From NCBI GenBank assembly GCA_905250885.1, contig CAJNOQ010002345.1:1-24812 (forward strand): a DNA stretch of 24,812 bases, written 5' to 3'. The notes beneath the pieces were generated by a model. That model was not told the origin of the DNA. It made no database searches and was given only the letters and a program-made list of their open reading frames with translations. Source of the stretch: Didymodactylos carnosus. Its lineage: Eukaryota; Rotifera; Eurotatoria; Philodinida; Philodinidae. Position numbers and translations under genes: made by a program. Numbering within the stretch: position 1 is the stretch's first letter; each line of letters begins with the position of its first letter. Shown here in pieces: positions 1 through 10,612 of the stretch.

Positions 1-600
1 TCCGATCTCTGGAATTTTTTCAAAAGTTGCTTCCGCTTGTGAAAAGTTCTGCTCAAGTCTTGGCTATTGAACAGCGAAAATCGCAGGTCTTTATCTCATT
101 CCTATCAAAAGTTATTCAAAAAGCAACCAGCGGTCTGACCATTTGAAACGGATAGTACTATCGTATTTTCCATCGTTTATGCGCTTTAAATCGCGACGAG
201 CTCATTACGCAAACACCAGTCAGTATTAGGAGATCTGAGAGACTTAATGTTAATCTGAATCCTTTGCAGTTCGTTGTATCGTTTACCACTCTAACTAATG
301 TTCAGTATTCCTTTTTCTATTCTACTTCTTCTGATTGGAATAATCTACCATCGTATGTTGCTTCAGCACCTACTGTGAAACCTTTTAAAAGCAATTTAAA
401 ATTGTACTTGAGTCTAATCTGTTATCTACATATGTGTTATTTTTCTATCAGGTGTATGTCTACTAGAACTCTTTTATTGTTGTTGTTACAAGCCCTCAGG
501 CTTTTTGATGTACCTCCTTTGCAACAATGTAACATCTTTTATTATTCCTGTTTCTTTGTTGCAATAAATATAAAAGAAAAGAAAGATAGAGAACGCTGAT
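1..600 (+). mobile_element. Degenerate 3' end of a non-LTR (LINE-like) retrotransposon
   Basis: An open frame from about position 190 to 418 (no start codon is needed, since it is a fragment) encodes a tail with the pattern F-Y-S-T-S-S-D-W-N-N-L-P followed about 14 residues later by F-K-S-N-L. This resembles the 'W-N-x-L-P ... F-K-x-x-L' ending typical of LINE ORF2 reverse-transcriptase proteins. Upstream of about 190 the frame is broken by stops. Downstream lies a T-rich 3' UTR-like stretch with a short perfect stem-loop (AAGCC-CTCA-GGCTT, 490-503), then AATAAATATAAAAGAAAAG near 563-582, which could be the A-rich terminus. The element is 5'-truncated by decay or by the window edge. The clade cannot be assigned from so little sequence. 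Confidence 0.58.
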
Positions 601-1418
601 GTACTCTCAGATGTTGATGATTTTAATAAATCAATTTTATCTAATTATAATAAACGGTTTAATGCATGCACACGTTGTTGCAGCGTTATAGACAGGAATG
701 AATGTTCTAAATTTCACTAACACCATTGAAAATTTGTAAACATAGTTGAATTCTAAATCAACTGACTCAAATGCACTGGATAGTAATGATAAAGTACTAG
801 TAGCCGTCGTAAGAGTTTCTGTTGTTGATGGTAAAAAAAGACGCTGTAATATCCATTGTTTCAGATTTAGCTTTTCGATTTGTCATTATTAGATAGATAC
901 AGTTTTAGTTAACTAATTTTTAGTTTAATAAAGTAATGATATTTGATATATAATATACTATTTCTGAATGATATAAATATGACACTTCTGATTCACAACA
1001 AATGTTTATCGAATATGTATCTACATGAAATTTTTCAATATTTCAACAACATTTTATAAAGAATATTAAGATTTTTTTAAATTACCGTTAATCTTTTAAA
1101 AAGACACGACTAAACTCTTGAGATCTTGAATGAACAATGCGCATTTATGGTAATATAAAAGAAAATTGTTTGAGAACAAATCGCATATAGTTTGCAGTCG
1201 CCGCTTAAATTTATTGGAAAATACATATGGAAAATAAAGTTAACACAGACGTTAAAGTGTAAAACACTGCAAATATAAAAATACGAGAAACAATAATAGT
1301 CATTCATTCGAGTTTTTTAACATTCAGATATGAGAAGAAATTAAACATGAATTCAGAAAAGAAAATTTAACAAAAAAAAACAGAAAAACTTTATAACTTA
1401 AACAACCAACAAGTTTTC
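601..1418. other. AT-rich intergenic DNA, no gene seen
   Basis: This is the space between the LINE remnant and the unc-45 stop codon. It is strongly AT-rich with no convincing open frame on either strand. The part next to 1419 is the unc-45 3' UTR; I do not see a canonical AATAAA on the minus strand close to the stop. Confidence 0.6.
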
Positions 1419-4400
1419 TTATTCAATTTCTTCAACAATACGTTCACGATTGTAAGCAGCTGCACTAAGTTGAATCAGACCATAATCAAGACATAACTGG
1501 ACAATATCATCGGCTATTTTACGATTCTTTAAACAAATAATACATTCAAGATTTTAGGTGAAGTACAAAAATGTTAACGATTTATTTGAAGGTCATCAAG
1601 GATTTGTAAAGAAAACATCGTATAATACCGTTTGACAATTAGGAAGTGATTCTTTAAAATCCACTTATTTGTCTCGAATATCTTTCACAGAAAACTGCTG
1701 TATTACTTACTCTGTTTTAAGGACCTATTTTTTTGAGCGATTAACAAACTACGAAACTCAACTAGATGTTACCAGCCTCGAGACCTTGCGTCAAAGATCA
1801 TATGTTTTCATTATTCAAAATCCCCAAGCTCTCTGCTGAGCTTTTTGTATCAGACGTAATCAGTTTTCTCTGCTGTAGTCGAAACTAGTTCTAGGAGTGG
1901 TCAAAATCAGTAAAAAAGTATCGGGCTTGGTAAAGCTTGGTGAAAATTGATGTGTATTTTTTAATAAGCTTTACCAAGCCCGGTACTCTTTTACTGATTT
2001 GACCACTCCTAGCACTAGTTTCGGTTACAGCAGAGAAAACTGGTTACGTTTGACACAAAAACTCGACAGAGAGCTTGGAAATTTTGAATAATGAAAACAT
2101 GTGATTTTTGACGCAAGGTCTCGAGGCTTGTAACATCCCTAAGCTCAACATAATTGCATAACGTATGCTCGATGTAAATGTGTCAAAATGTAGCGAAATT
2201 CCTATACATTATTCTTACCTTTTCAATAATTATTTGTTGATCCGTCATTCTAGTTATAGTAAATAATATATCCATTAAATCTGTCTCAACAATTTTCACT
2301 GCAAACTCTTTTTTTGCTTTAATAATATTTCTGATAATATAAAGTGCACGAAATTGAATATCATTATTTGAGCAAGCACACAATTGTTTAAATATTTCAA
2401 TAAATGATTTTACCTAGAAGAATATTGTTGTTAAAGAAAATAACATATCATAATTAAAATATGTTCAATGCTAGAGCACCATACTTCTAAAATTTTATTG
2501 CATATAATGTAATTGTCTTCAATCAATAATTCCAATCTTTTTCGTTCATCCGGTTCTAAATTTAATTCTTGAATATGTTCTATATCAGCATTTAATGATG
2601 ATAGTGATGCCAATGCACCAGATGATGCTTTTATTAGCGCTTCATCTTCTTCACCACAATAAAGAACTAATAATTTGATACGATCATTTTCCGATGTAAA
2701 ATATTTTACAACCTGTAATGAATATTTTGAATATAATAATTCTATTAATATCACGAGAAATATGTTTACCTCATCTTGAATAGTCATGTTGCAAATACAT
2801 TCCGTTGCAGCACGACGAAGTTGATCATGTTCTTCATACATATAATGCTCGATACTAGTAAAACCGCCATCTTTTAAAATACGTTTTCTAAATAAAAATA
2901 CAAACAAAATATTTCTTTATGTATAAGATAAAAATAAATTATTGCTTTTACCTGACACTTTCTCCAATACTAGCTAAATTTGTTAATGCCATTAATGCTT
3001 CAAAATTTTCTAGTGCTGTATGTTCGGGTTTTAATAATTTTATTATTGGACGAACAACTTCAAGCATCTAGTAATAAAGAATAAAAAGTATTTTAGTTAG
3101 ATAAATAGAAATTGTTAAATAACATACACGTTGTCCAGGAAATGCTATTTCTGGATTGGTTGTTATCGCTATTTTTGCCAACGTTTGAGCTGCTTTTGTT
3201 GCACCTATTGATGTTCCATCTAACGCCAATGGTAATAATGCCTAAGAAAAAAGTAAATCCTAATTTAGATGATCAAATAAAATAATCGATACAAGTTCAC
3301 ATACTTTACCACCACCAGCAGCTACAATTGTTCCACGATGTTGTTCATTTTCACATAAACCGAGAAAAATTCTAAAGTACCATAAAAATTAAGTAAATAT
3401 GTGTTTATTTTCATTTTCTCTTCTCTACCTTGTCAGCTGTTCGCGACAATTTTCACTTTTATGTTTACACATATTAACTAGTATAGGTACAATGCCAGCT
3501 TCAACAAGTTTATTTCGTCGTTTATCTACAAATTCTTTTACATCCTAAAGAAATGAAAATAGTTTCAATTTTGAAAAAAATTAAATTTAGTTTTCATTTA
3601 CCTTTGGATGGTCTTCTGGTACATGTTGTTTGGCATATTTTGCTAATTCAATCAATTGTTCATCTGGCTTTTTAATATCGTATGTATTCGTCAAATTAAC
3701 AAAGATAGAAACGATTGAGTATAGAATATGTGACTCTTCAGACTAAAAGATAAACACACTATGAGATCTTATTCAGTTTTATTTTGATTTTTTTTTACTT
3801 TTGATAGCTCAAATAATGCTTTTAGTGCTGCTTGATTATTAACTAAATCTTCTTTGACATCGGCATCAAGTGTTAAATAAGCTAGACCATCAGCTGACCA
3901 ACGACGAATATTCAAATTTTTATTTGATGTCAAAAATCTGAAAGATTAACACACTTCAGCAAACAGAAAATATTCTTATGTATAACAATGACTTACCGTG
4001 AACATGCTTTGGCTAATGTCTGACAAGAACCTTCGGTAACTAATTGAGCACTCGTATCTGTACCCTTGCTAGAGGCTATTTTCGATAAACCCTAAAGAAG
4101 TAAAATATCATGTTTTATCTCTGTAAAACAATAATTGATATACATACAACAAGTGCCAAAACTTTAATTTGTTCATTTGGTGATGCATAAAGATTTTTTA
4201 ATATATCAGCACCCAATGACAAAATGCCTGCCGCTTTATCTTTTTTTGATGCTGATAACACAACAGCTTCAACAGCAACACGCTAAAAGATGGACTAACT
4301 TATTGTAAAAATCAGCAAAAATAACAATAAATCTCACATTTTATTTTACAGATGAAAGATAAGAACGTATCAAAGCAACAGTTTAGATTCATCTTACTAT

Positions 4401-7389
4401 TAAGGAAGCTTATCCCACATTTGTTTTGTTTTTATCTTTTAGAGTAGATTTCTGCGAAACTACGTGAGCCGAACATTTTCTCTCAAATCCATGTGCCGCA
4501 TGTTCAAAACTCTACTTCAGAAAGAGATATTAAATTCTGTCTATCATAGTTCCATCAAATAATTATTGGTCATCAGAAACTTTACTTGTAAAATTCGTTC
4601 ATAGATATTTTTTTTCTTACTTCTTGCAATGGATCTCCGGAACTAGCCATGATTAACATTAAATCAACCAAATTCAACCCACCTAAAATTGCGTTACCCG
4701 TATCGAATGGACCCTATAAGGCAAACATTTAAGTTTTAGTATAATATCCTACATATAACTCTAACACTGGTGAAACTTTTTGTAATTTTCTTCGAGCATA
4801 ATTGTTCGAAGAAGAGCCTACGACCATATAAAATTGTTCTAACAACTATCATTGTTATACAAACAGAGCAAATATCAACAAAAAGTTTCAATTAGAAGTT
4901 TATTTCTATCTTATAATTTGTTTAAAACAATTTTTCATTACATTTAGAAGAGTCAATCTTTATTAATGCAAATCTACTTGCGTACGCCAACGGTTATTAA
5001 TAGAAAATTCTGAGAATGGTAGAAATGACGAGAAATTCTACTGGGAAAAAACATTTCTTTGACAGTACATATTTCTAGAATATTTTTTTCCGATCGCTGC
5101 AATCTTCGAGCTTACTAGTAGATTGTGTAACTCTGAATAGATTTTACGCTCTAGTAACAAAGAGACTCCTCATAATAAGACAGAATAATGTTTCACAAGG
5201 AAATGTTACTACAAATGAACTAGTTTAAACAGTTCAGTACGCGTGCTTACTTGTAATAGAACAGCTAAAACAGATATTGTCTGTATACGCGCTCGGACAT
5301 CATCATTTTGTCGTAATGCCCTAGAAAAACCAATTGTAAAAAAGCGATTAAAAGAAACGCTTATGACAGCATATACTTGACGAATTCAATACATTCATTG
5401 TTAAAATCTTCTCGTTCTTGGTCTGAACAACAATCATGATAAATAACACTTAGCACACATGATATATGCATTTTTGTATGCTCTGTTATTGGATATGGTT
5501 TACTATCAGGTAATTCGGGTACAGAAGCTGCAACTCGAAGAACTTTTGGTATACCTATAATAATGGACGAAAAAAATGTAAAATAGAAAAAATAATCATT
5601 CAAACAACGTTACCGGATAAAATAAATTTCGTTGTCCAATTACATCCATTTGCGCGATCAATAAATTTAACAATCAAATCAAGACAATTATCCCGAGAAA
5701 TTCCTGAATATGCTTTATCGTCAATCAAATTACATAACATACGAAATACATCATCGATAAACGCCAGTACTTGCGGTTCTAAATCGTAAAAACAGCATAT
5801 AAAATTGAATAAAAAATAATTTTAGATATAGTATACCAAAATTGAATGGTACATTAACAGCTTTTTTGATTTTTCGCCGATTTTCTAAATCACATATTGA
5901 CAAAATTATATCATGTAATAAAATAGCTGATAATGTTGATATTTCTTGATCATCTGTTGCCAACAAGCGTGATATCTGATTTAAACCGATTTTATCTAAT
6001 ACTAAATTAGCCTACAATAGAGCAAATGTAGATATCCAAGAATAGCCGACTAATCATTTTAACTTACACGTGAATAAGAACGTTTAACAATCGATGACAA
6101 TAGACGAATGGTGCCTGATACAGTTATTCGTTCAGTGCTTTGAATAAACTGAGTTATATTTTTAAAATCAATATCATACTTGACAATTGCTTCCGATCCT
6201 GATTCTTCACGTGAAAGGACAACTAAATTTCTCAGTGCCTAAAATCAAAAGAATATTCTATACTAACTGTTTACAGTGCCTGACCAAACATAATCCTGTT
6301 CCCTCAAGAGAAACAATTTCAAAAGAACTACTCCCTAACATTCAAACCTTCTTGACTTTTGACGTAAGACAAAGTCTAAACCTTCTAAGACATATAAAGT
6401 TTGGAAAATCGAAATAAATGCCAACAAAAACTAGGGAAATGAGCATTTACCTTTTAAACTCTTTTGTGGATTTCTCGTGTACAATAAAGTGAGAAGTGGA
6501 TTACATGCTTTCATGCAAGATATACACTACAAACATTCACTGAAAATTAAGAGAACAGGATATATATGAACAGGCACTAGAAGAATGAGAGAAAAGATGC
6601 CATGAGAAGTGGACAACTTACATCTTCCTGTTGAGCAAGTGATGACGATGCATCTGAAACCGCTTCAAACATCTGTCGAACTTGTCCAAGTGTTAAATTC
6701 TGTTCTGAATGCTAAAAAGATAAAAAATAGCATAGCTCATCACTTAATTATCAATAAAAGTATTCATTCGTAAAGTACTATTTTTCAGAGCTAAGGTCAT
6801 TCACTCTTTCTTTCATACCCTCGACTGACAACTTAGTCTCTCAAGTCTTAAACTTTGTAGAAACAGACTTATGTGGTGAGACATACCTTACTATATACAG
6901 TTTCTGTCAATTTTCTCAGTAGATCATTTGTTTGTTTATTATTTTGATTTCTGTTTATTGATATCAAACGCTGAGCATCAGATATTGCTTCATTCAGTTT
7001 TCCCATACGTTCAAATGCATTTGCACGACGATATAACGATTTTGTGTCTGCTGGAGTATATTCTAATGCTGAAAAAGTAAGATTAAAGATTAAGCTTTCT
7101 ATTTTAAAAAAAAATATTTTACTATATACCTTTCGTTGCATCATCCACAGCATCCTCATATTGAGCAATGTTTATATAACATTGAGAACGATTACTAAAA
7201 TAAATTGAAGTACAACTAAGTTTTTGATATTCATTACACAAGTTACCTGTAACATTTTGCTATATTATCCTTGTTTTCTTTATTTGCTGAATCAAATATA
7301 TTTATTGCTTCTGTGTAACGATCGATTGCCTTCATATAATTCCCTTCTTTGAATGCTTGATTACCTTGTTCACGTAATTCACTGGACAT
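1419..7389 (-). CDS. unc-45: UNC-45 myosin chaperone (TPR + UCS domains), 22 exons, 967 aa
   Basis: UNC-45 is a cytosolic co-chaperone: its TPR domain docks HSP90/HSP70 and its UCS armadillo domain folds the myosin motor. Exons (minus strand, transcript order): 7247-7389, 7130-7194, 6887-7068, 6622-6711, 6068-6238, 5837-6011, 5614-5778, 5377-5554, 5251-5320, 4621-4713, 4148-4282, 3997-4091, 3799-3937, 3602-3742, 3429-3544, 3305-3371, 3128-3241, 2952-3067, 2770-2887, 2485-2712, 2219-2413, 1419-1526. Every junction is GT..AG and the phases join to one 2904-nt frame. Residues 1-130 are three TPR-like helical repeats ([35 protein letters not shown]). Family signatures follow: [28 protein letters not shown] and [11 protein letters not shown] in the UCS half, and DYGLIQ near the C-terminus. 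Length fits animal UNC-45 (about 930-945 aa). Exon 20 has an alternative reading past 2485 that ends in a stop; the GTATGG donor at 2484 keeps the family alignment. Sixteen of 21 introns are 52-71 bp. Confidence 0.95.
1527..2218 (-). other. unc-45 intron 21 (692 bp), host of a foldback element
   Basis: This is the longest intron of unc-45, about ten times the usual size in this gene. It separates the exon ending ...IIIEK from the last exon starting NRKIADD. Its donor is GTAAGA at 2213-2218 and its acceptor lies at 1527-1528. More than half of it is the inverted repeat at 1765-2137, which explains the extra length. Confidence 0.85.
1765..2137. repeat. Foldback element: two arms of about 173 bp with a 27-bp loop
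   Basis: The left arm (1765-1938) is the reverse complement of the right arm (1966-2137). Matching blocks include CCTCGAGACCTTGCGTCAAA / its complement near 2105-2127, ATGTTTTCATTATTCAAAAT, CAGTTTTCTCTGCTGTA and CTAGGAGTGGTCAAA. By eye the identity is near 88%, with substitutions and 1-bp indels spread along both arms. There is no coding potential. It is most simply a foldback-type nonautonomous DNA element inserted into the intron. I could not define a clear target-site duplication. Confidence 0.85.
6239..6621 (-). other. unc-45 intron 4 (383 bp), nothing recognisable
   Basis: Noncoding stretch between the exon ending ...SLAQQED and the exon starting ALRNLVV. A 76-codon plus-strand open frame across it has no recognisable similarity and overlaps the coding exon. 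I see no repeat structure. Introns 9 (4714-5250, 537 bp) and 10 (4283-4620, 338 bp) are likewise long and without identifiable content, apart from an imperfect palindrome near 4788-4812. Confidence 0.7.
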
Positions 7390-8478
7390 AGTTTAAACTT
7401 AATGACTTAGATAATCTAAAAACAAATGCATTTTTAAACGAAAAGAATATAAATAATTCATCCATTATTCTTATCATTTAAATCGATAATACATATTGAA
7501 CAAAAGTATAGATGGCTCATCATTTTCAACATCTTTTGGTATACCGTTATATACTGATCTGACTAGATTGTGCTCTATTAGTCAACACATAGAACTTCTT
7601 TCTTTTGGTCTTTTTAAAATACAAGTCAGAGGTGCCAGATATTTCTTATTTACATCATTTCTTCCTAAAACATCTCTTCGGAGGGACAAAACTTGTCTAT
7701 TATTGAAAGTTTCAGGAAATTTCCATTAGTTCTACAGTGGGTGAAACAAAAGAAGCAGAAGAAGACTATAATGACAAAGAGAACAATAGAGCTGAACAAA
7801 ATAGCTAAACAGCTAGAATATAAGAAAAAGTTCATAAACGCCCCAACTGATTTCATTCTCGCAAATCAAAACCCATGTGAAAATCATAATATGGTTTGTT
7901 TCTTGATTTCTATATGGCATGGCCACATAACTCTACTACCGCAGTGTCCTTCTGTAACGGTTATGTGAGAGAAATAAGAGAAACCGTTACAGAAGGACAC
8001 TGCCGTATACTCAAATACTGGAATTCGTATGTATGAAGCACTGCCGGGTAGTCATCTGAAATTTCTTGTCCTGTGAACTTGTTTCAATTGGACTCAAAAT
8101 TCAATATAGTATAATACTATGTACATGTTTTTATCAGAAAATGATATTTGGAAAAGTCTGTTCTAGAGAATATTGTCTAGAATAAAAATGTGTTTATTTA
8201 TTCCTTCACATGAGTTATGTATAACAAATCAGGCTTTCTTTGTTAGTGTAAACTAATACTAAATTTCTCTATCATCACTTCTATCCCTAGTATCTGTTAA
8301 AATCTCCTAAAAACAGTAAGTTAAACTAAAGCATTTCCGATGAATACTCCTACGCATATAACATACCTTATCGTGAGAGAAAGAACATCAGTGTTTTTCT
8401 TCAAAAAGCTTATATTCGCTCATACTGATCGAAATACCAGTGCGTTGTCATCATATCAGTTTAAGATAAATTTTAGCA
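7390..8478. other. unc-45 5' flank / divergent intergenic region
   Basis: This lies between the divergent unc-45 start and the secreted-peptide gene, so it should hold both promoters. On the minus strand the motif TTGTTTTTAG occurs about 25 nt before the unc-45 ATG, which could be a splice acceptor for a 5' UTR intron or for a trans-spliced leader. Open frames of up to 91 codons exist on the plus strand but are lysine-rich, unlike any family I know, and not supported. It also contains the inverted repeat at 7941-8002. Confidence 0.55.
7941..8002. repeat. Perfect 22-bp inverted repeat with 18-bp spacer
   Basis: GCAGTGTCCTTCTGTAACGG plus TT at 7941-7962 is exactly complemented at 7981-8002. 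The spacer is ATGTGAGAGAAATAAGAG. The repeat sits between two divergent genes. It could be a small foldback element or a hairpin in a 5' transcript; nothing links it to a known terminator or regulatory element. Confidence 0.9.
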
Positions 8479-8808
8479 ATGCGTTCCTCGTTGTTATTGC
8501 TATATTGTTTATTATTCATCGCTAAATTTACATCATCCGTCAACTCTGCTCCACTGTCGAATATACTTCTGCCTGGTGCATCTTCATTAGCGTCTAGTAA
8601 TGATAAACGAGAACAATCAGTATCAAAGAACGACGATGGAATAATTCATTTAAATGTAAAGGAAAACAGTTTTACTCCTGAAGAAGAATATGCTTATATC
8701 GATACATGTGTGAAAAAATGCATAGAATCAGACAACATGGATAACACATCGAATGGTAGAACAAATTGTATACAACAAGAATGTAGAATATATCAAAGAC
8801 GACGATGA
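8479..8808 (+). CDS. Small secreted peptide precursor with C-x3-C...C-x4-C, 109 aa
   Basis: Family not recognised. The first 24 residues form a strong signal peptide (MRSSLLLLYCLLFIAKFTSS, then VNSA with likely cleavage before PLSN). A low-complexity Ser/Asn/Lys stretch follows with a dibasic KR near residue 43. The C-terminal half is acidic and helical, with four cysteines as C-x3-C and C-x4-C separated by 15 residues, ending in RRR. Two CxnC pairs in a helix-turn-helix would suit a disulphide-linked helical hairpin; this is inference. A TTTTAG acceptor-like site ends two bases before the ATG, so a 5' UTR intron or trans-splicing is possible and supports this start. ATTAAA at 8849-8854 could be the poly(A) signal. 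It could be a peptide hormone, an antimicrobial or another secreted factor. Confidence 0.65.
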   Translation: MRSSLLLLYCLLFIAKFTSSVNSAPLSNILLPGASSLASSNDKREQSVSKNDDGIIHLNVKENSFTPEEEYAYIDTCVKKCIESDNMDNTSNGRTNCIQQECRIYQRRR

Positions 8809-8869
8809 CATGTAAACAACAAATTTTGTTTCTACTGTCGTTTTTTAAATTAAATATGATCACAAACGC

Positions 8870-10379
8870 AGATGTTTTTTAAATTGAAATTCGCTAAATC
8901 TCCATTGCAAAGTAGCAGCGATACCGTTCTGACGCTTGCAGAAACACTAACAAACTGCACCATGGCATTTCACAGATACTTTTGAATGCTTATTAACTTT
9001 TATCGCAAACCGACATCGAAACGGTAGGAAGCCATGTTTCTAATGATCATTGTCAGTTAAGATTTATGTGCTCGAAAGTGTTCTAAAAGTTTAAATTTGT
9101 ATTTCACTTTGCACGGTATTGTTTCTTGTCTAGTTTTTTTGTGAAAACGCAGAAAGGTAGTCGCACAGAGAAAGTTTTCCCTTAATTCAACAATGTTTTA
9201 AATTTTAAACTGATAAAAGATTTTAAAAAATGAACATCTTCAGTTCTTTTTTCGAATGTCTAGATCAAAAACGCACATATCTGAAAATATATTGTCCAGT
9301 CGCGGTATAGATGACAATAAACAGGATACGAATGACCAATATCGATCACCAGCTGTTTAAACATCGGAATAAGGTTACAAAATACCGGTATTTTTCACTA
9401 TGTTGTAGTGATAATACAACACAAAAACAGATTGAAAGTCGGATTTTGCAAAATGAAGGACCAATTTACTATCAGAGACCACCTCTGTACTTGAGGGTAT
9501 CAGACGAACTGTAAGATATGCCGTTCATCTGAGGATGTATTTTGTAACCTCGTCAATTATTCCTTCACGATATCTACAAGTATGTACACAAATTGTGTGT
9601 ATATGTAAGGTGCTCGAATGACTGATGATCATTAAAAAGCTGATTTTAGTTGACGCTCATCCATCGCCAGATCGAAAAGACCTTTACCTCAGATTAAGAA
9701 ATATTAAAATATCTCGAGAAATTTGAAGTTGAGGACTCACGAAAAAAACTCTGAAAAGTTCCAACACTCGAGTAATCAACTGAAACCACGTTTTTCGATC
9801 TGTTGGTAGTCAGCCATCGAATTACTGGCTTCCGGTTTATGTATTGCTATAAATGCCGACCGAATATTTTCGATTTTTGATTCGTTAGCCAATCGAAATC
9901 ACCGAAATTAATGCACTTATTCATCAAAACAAGTTACAATACAACCTATTGTCAGTCGATAAGTGATTGATCAGAAAGTAAGATGTCACAGCCTTTATTC
10001 AAACAACGAAAATAATCGAAAAATTCTTAATCCTCTTCTGATTGGTTAATCTGCCATTTTTTTGTACAAGGTTTATCGTGTCTGTTATACTCCGTTCGTG
10101 AAAGTAAAATTCCATCCTTGTGTTGTAAACATTTGTCTATTATATTGAATTTTCTATATAAATTCATGAAAAGTGACGAACATAGTGATAGTCAGTCACA
10201 AGTACTTCTTATAACAAAGTATACTCGTATAGATATAATGTATGTCTCTTTTGAAAACTGCGTACATACTTTGGATATAGTCAAGTCTACACTTTTAAAT
10301 TTTGGTTTACACTCTTTTATCGCATGATCCAATCTAAAGGTACAATTTTTTAAAATTTATCATCATCTTAGTTCTCTTT
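8870..10379. other. Intergenic region with only very short open frames
   Basis: No recognisable gene. A 34-codon frame at 9256-9360 (starts MSRSKTHISENIL) and an overlapping 67-codon frame at 9311-9514 (ends with PIYYQRPPLYLRVSDEL) have a somewhat coding-like composition but no family signature and no convincing exon structure linking them. The rest is AT-rich. Confidence 0.5.
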
Positions 10380-10612
10380 CTATTTTTTATTAAATCCTAT
10401 ATTCTGATCGCTCTTCATTATGCTGCTATCATTCGAAACACGTTCATATTCTAGCTCCTGTAAACGGTTTTTCTCCTCACACAGTTTTTTTTTAAAATTT
10501 TTCGATGCATCTATTACCGACTGGAATAAACTTTCAGAATCGGTCCTCTGTCTTTCTTTTCTGTCTTCGTTCAAAACAGCATTAACCAAAACTCACCGTA
10601 ACTTTCAGCCAT
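10380..10612 (-). pseudogene. Possible short coiled-coil gene or fragment, apparently frameshifted
   Basis: An ATG at 10612 begins MAESYGEFW, then that frame stops. One base out of phase, an open frame from about 10589 to 10380 gives a charged, helical stretch (for example NFKKKLCEEKNRLQELEYE) ending in a TAG at 10380. Joining the two needs a one-base shift, or an intron that I cannot place. The minus strand is purine-rich here, so Lys/Glu-rich open frames can arise by chance. There is no family recognition. Either a decayed small gene or a compositional artefact. Confidence 0.22.

Noticed and set aside
2431-2484. Read-through of unc-45 exon 20 to a stop, giving a shortened protein
   Set aside because: The GTATGG donor at 2484 joins in phase to the next exon and restores the UCS-domain alignment to the usual family length.
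7496-7968. Overlapping plus-strand open frames of 77 and 91 codons
   Set aside because: Lysine-rich random-looking sequence in the unc-45 5' flank, no family signature, splice structure or signal peptide.
9256-9514. Two overlapping short frames with coding-like composition
   Set aside because: No consistent splice sites link them and neither resembles a known protein.
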